From Planctomycetia bacterium (GTDB lineage: Bacteria > Planctomycetota > UBA11346): 6,608 bases of DNA. The translations under genes and the position numbers were made by a program. Shown piece by piece: positions 4,514 to 6,608 of the stretch. The stretch lies in the NCBI GenBank assembly GCA_005801395.1, contig SYDV01000300.1:1-6608 (forward strand). The letters are read 5' to 3'. The first letter of the stretch is position 1, and each line of letters opens with the position of its first letter. The notes under the pieces were generated by a model. That model had not been told where the DNA came from. It did not search any database and saw nothing but the letters and a program-made list of their open reading frames with translations.

Positions 4514-6608
4514 ATGCACCTGTCTTACCTTACTGCGACGGTTACCACGCTCTCGCTCTCGTTGATGGGAGCCTTAATCGGACCTGCGGCGTGGGCAGAA
4601 AGTGGGCGTTTCATTCGGATCGAATTACCGGGCAATGAACGTATTCTGACCTTGGCCGAGGTCGAAGTGTATGTCGCAGGTAAAAACGTCGCTCGGGCAG
4701 GAAAGGCGAGTCAGTCGAGTGATGACCACGGTGGAGTGGCTAGTGGCGCAATTGATGGTTCGACTGGTCCTGATTATGAGGGTGGTAAACAGACGCACAC
4801 CAAAACAGAAAAAAATCCATGGTGGGAAGTGGATCTCGGCCAAGTGGTCGAGGTTGATAGCATAAAATTGTATAACCGTGGATACGCTCAGGACCCCCTT
4901 GATGGTATCACGAAAACGTTGTGGGATGATCAGCGGAAGCCGGTTTTTACCATGAACAAAGTCGCGGCTCCAGCCGAGGTGGGGGAGATCCAGGTAAAAG
5001 GCAAAGGCAAGGTGAATTACCTGGCCCGTTCCGGCGGGAAAGGTGGCAAGGCTGGTAGTGTAAGTGGTGGTGGCGATAACTGGGTGCCGGTGGTGGAAGT
5101 GCCAGCCGACTATCGCGATCCGTCGCCGTTCGCACTGCAGCCAAACGAACGTGTGGTGGTGTTGGGCAACGGGCTCGCGGACCGATTCCAGCATGATGGT
5201 TGGGTCGAAACCGCCTTACACAGTGCGCTGGTCGGTAAAAACCTGTCGTTCCGCAATATGGCGGTGTCGGGTGACCAAGTCGACAAGTTGCCGCGTGACA
5301 CCGGTTTCACCAAACAAGACGATTATTTACGTCTTTTCAAACCCGACGTAATTTTTGCCTTTTTCGGCTACAATGAATCGTTCGACGGCATTGAAAAAGC
5401 TGACGCCTATAAAGACAGCCTCATTAAAATGATCCAACGTTTGCGTGGCTCGCAACCAAATGGCAAATCATTTCCACGCATCGTCTTATTTAGCCCGATC
5501 GCGTTTGAGAAACTCAACGATCCCAACTTGCCGAATGGAACCGAGCACAATGCACGTTTGGCAGCTTATGCGGCGGCGACCAAGCGAGCGGCGGAAGCAG
5601 CCGGCGTCGCGTATATCGACATCTTCTCGCCGACCTTCCAATTGATGGACTCGCCGAGCGATTCTTTAACGCTTAATGGTTCCCATCTCAGCAAAGAAGG
5701 TAATCGTCGTCTGGCAGAAGTCATCGCGAAGGAGCTAACTGGCCAGTCGATTTCGTTAAGCGAAAAAACACACGGTGATTTGCGTGCTGCCGTGATGGAC
5801 AAGAACTGGCATTGGCAAAACCGCTACAGTGCGACCGATGGCAATGATATTTGGGGAAGTCGTTCGACTTTAAGCTTCGTCAATAATCAAAGTAATGCCG
5901 AAGTACTTAAGCACGAATTAACCATGCTCGATGTGATGGCGAACAATCGTGACAAAGTCATTTGGGCGGCTGCAGCGGGAAAAAAGATCGCGGTCGATGA
6001 TGGCACCGTGCCCGCACCAATTCCCGTCATTTCTAATGTGGGTGGAAAGAGCAAAAGTTCGAACGCGGAAAAAGAAGGCTCGACAGAGTACCTTTCCCCG
6101 AGCGAGAGCGCAGCAAAAAAGACGCTTCCTCCTGGGTATAAGGTGTCGGTATTTAGTTCGGAAAAGCAGTTCCCAGGTTTGGCCAATCCGGTGCAGATGC
6201 AGGTCGACAGCAAAGGGCGGTTGTGGGCGGCCTGTTGGCCGACTTATCCGATGTGGGAACCGCTTAAGCCGATGAATGATTCGCTCATCATCATGCCGGA
6301 CGAAAACCGCGACGGCGTCGCCGACAAACATATTGTATTTGCGCATGTCCATAATCCGCTTGGATTTGAATTTTGGAATGGTGGTGTCCTGGTTACCTCG
6401 GGACCGGATTTATTATTCCTGAAAGACACGGATGGCGATGACATCGCCGATGTCCGTGAAGTGATGCTGCAGGGCTTGGGAGCCTCAGATACCCATCATG
6501 CAGCCAACAATTTGATCTACGGCCCCGATGGCGGAATTTATTGGCAGAGCGGAGTGTTCCTGGTGCACAACCATGAGCATCCGTGGGGCACCAGTTTGAA
6601 TACGACAG
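4514..6608 (+). CDS. Secreted multidomain protein: discoidin-like domain, degenerate SGNH-like domain, membrane-bound dehydrogenase-type propeller (partial at right edge)
   Basis: The frame is open for 698 codons and leaves the window. Residues 1-28 are a signal peptide (hydrophobic core, cleavage after AWA28) with an unusually uncharged n-region. Residues about 30-155 resemble an F5/8 type C (discoidin) carbohydrate-binding domain: [44 protein letters not shown] Gly/Lys-rich linker (161-189) follows. Residues about 210-410 look like an SGNH hydrolase fold: [11 protein letters not shown] (G218-N219-G220 where GDS is expected), VSGD, FFGYNES (N287, block III), and NGSHL (H391, with N388 where Asp is usual). 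A conserved PVC segment comes next ([26 protein letters not shown]), then a charged linker (510-537). From about 538 the TIGR02604/DUF7133-like propeller begins: [22 protein letters not shown], calcium-loop motifs D596-D604 and D638-D646, GPDGGIYW. The role is probably binding and oxidising a surface glycan or sugar; this is inference. C-terminal HEAT or haem domains may lie beyond the edge. Confidence 0.88.
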   Translation, partial: MHLSYLTATVTTLSLSLMGALIGPAAWAESGRFIRIELPGNERILTLAEVEVYVAGKNVARAGKASQSSDDHGGVASGAIDGSTGPDYEGGKQTHTKTEKNPWWEVDLGQVVEVDSIKLYNRGYAQDPLDGITKTLWDDQRKPVFTMNKVAAPAEVGEIQVKGKGKVNYLARSGGKGGKAGSVSGGGDNWVPVVEVPADYRDPSPFALQPNERVVVLGNGLADRFQHDGWVETALHSALVGKNLSFRNMAVSGDQVDKLPRDTGFTKQDDYLRLFKPDVIFAFFGYNESFDGIEKADAYKDSLIKMIQRLRGSQPNGKSFPRIVLFSPIAFEKLNDPNLPNGTEHNARLAAYAAATKRAAEAAGVAYIDIFSPTFQLMDSPSDSLTLNGSHLSKEGNRRLAEVIAKELTGQSISLSEKTHGDLRAAVMDKNWHWQNRYSATDGNDIWGSRSTLSFVNNQSNAEVLKHELTMLDVMANNRDKVIWAAAAGKKIAVDDGTVPAPIPVISNVGGKSKSSNAEKEGSTEYLSPSESAAKKTLPPGYKVSVFSSEKQFPGLANPVQMQVDSKGRLWAACWPTYPMWEPLKPMNDSLIIMPDENRDGVADKHIVFAHVHNPLGFEFWNGGVLVTSGPDLLFLKDTDGDDIADVREVMLQGLGASDTHHAANNLIYGPDGGIYWQSGVFLVHNHEHPWGTSLNTT

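Noticed and set aside
4625..5194. Minus-strand reading frame of 189 codons
   Set aside because: It lies entirely opposite the discoidin/SGNH-like region, is rich in His, Thr and Arg in a way typical of antisense frames, and matches no family I recognise.
5918..6352. Minus-strand reading frame of 144 codons
   Set aside because: Antisense to the linker and propeller of the secreted protein, which has clear family motifs in the plus frame.

Overview
The window looks like chromosomal DNA of a PVC-superphylum bacterium, most likely Verrucomicrobiota or Planctomycetota. Both ends carry secreted beta-propeller proteins of the 'putative membrane-bound dehydrogenase' type (TIGR02604/DUF7133-like). 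One of them is preceded by a discoidin-like domain and an SGNH-like domain, an architecture characteristic of that superphylum. No mobile element, CRISPR array, tRNA or rRNA was seen. The organism call rests on protein-family recognition alone.

Layout: (1) 1-1032, minus strand, is the N-terminal 344 residues of a secreted propeller dehydrogenase-like protein that runs off the left edge. (2) 1033-1176 is a spacer with a long imperfect inverted repeat (1101-1147) that may end the next gene. (3) 1177-1413, minus strand, is a small unrecognised 78-residue protein. (4) 1414-1538 is a divergent intergenic region ending in a perfect Shine-Dalgarno sequence. (5) 1539-3185, plus strand, is a flavin-dependent halogenase-like oxidoreductase. 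(6) 3178-4113, plus strand, is an LpxL/HtrB-type lysophospholipid acyltransferase. It most likely starts at a GTG that overlaps the end of the halogenase-like gene, so the two form a coupled operon. (7) 4114-4513 is a 400-base non-coding leader rich in inverted repeats. (8) 4514-6608, plus strand, is a secreted multidomain protein (discoidin-like, degenerate SGNH, propeller) that runs off the right edge.

The central pair is the most interesting part. A halogenase-like FAD enzyme together with an LpxL-like acyltransferase recalls aryl polyene, xanthomonadin and flexirubin pigment clusters, yet no ketosynthase, acyl carrier protein, dehydratase or ammonia-lyase gene lies next to them here. The flanking propeller proteins are probably exported to the periplasm or cell surface for carbohydrate or alcohol oxidation, and nothing in the sequence ties them to the central pair. 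The halogenase-like protein keeps the catalytic-lysine position and the WxWxIP motif but has an atypical substrate/halide loop. The SGNH-like domain lacks the usual serine and aspartate positions, so both catalytic assignments stay open.
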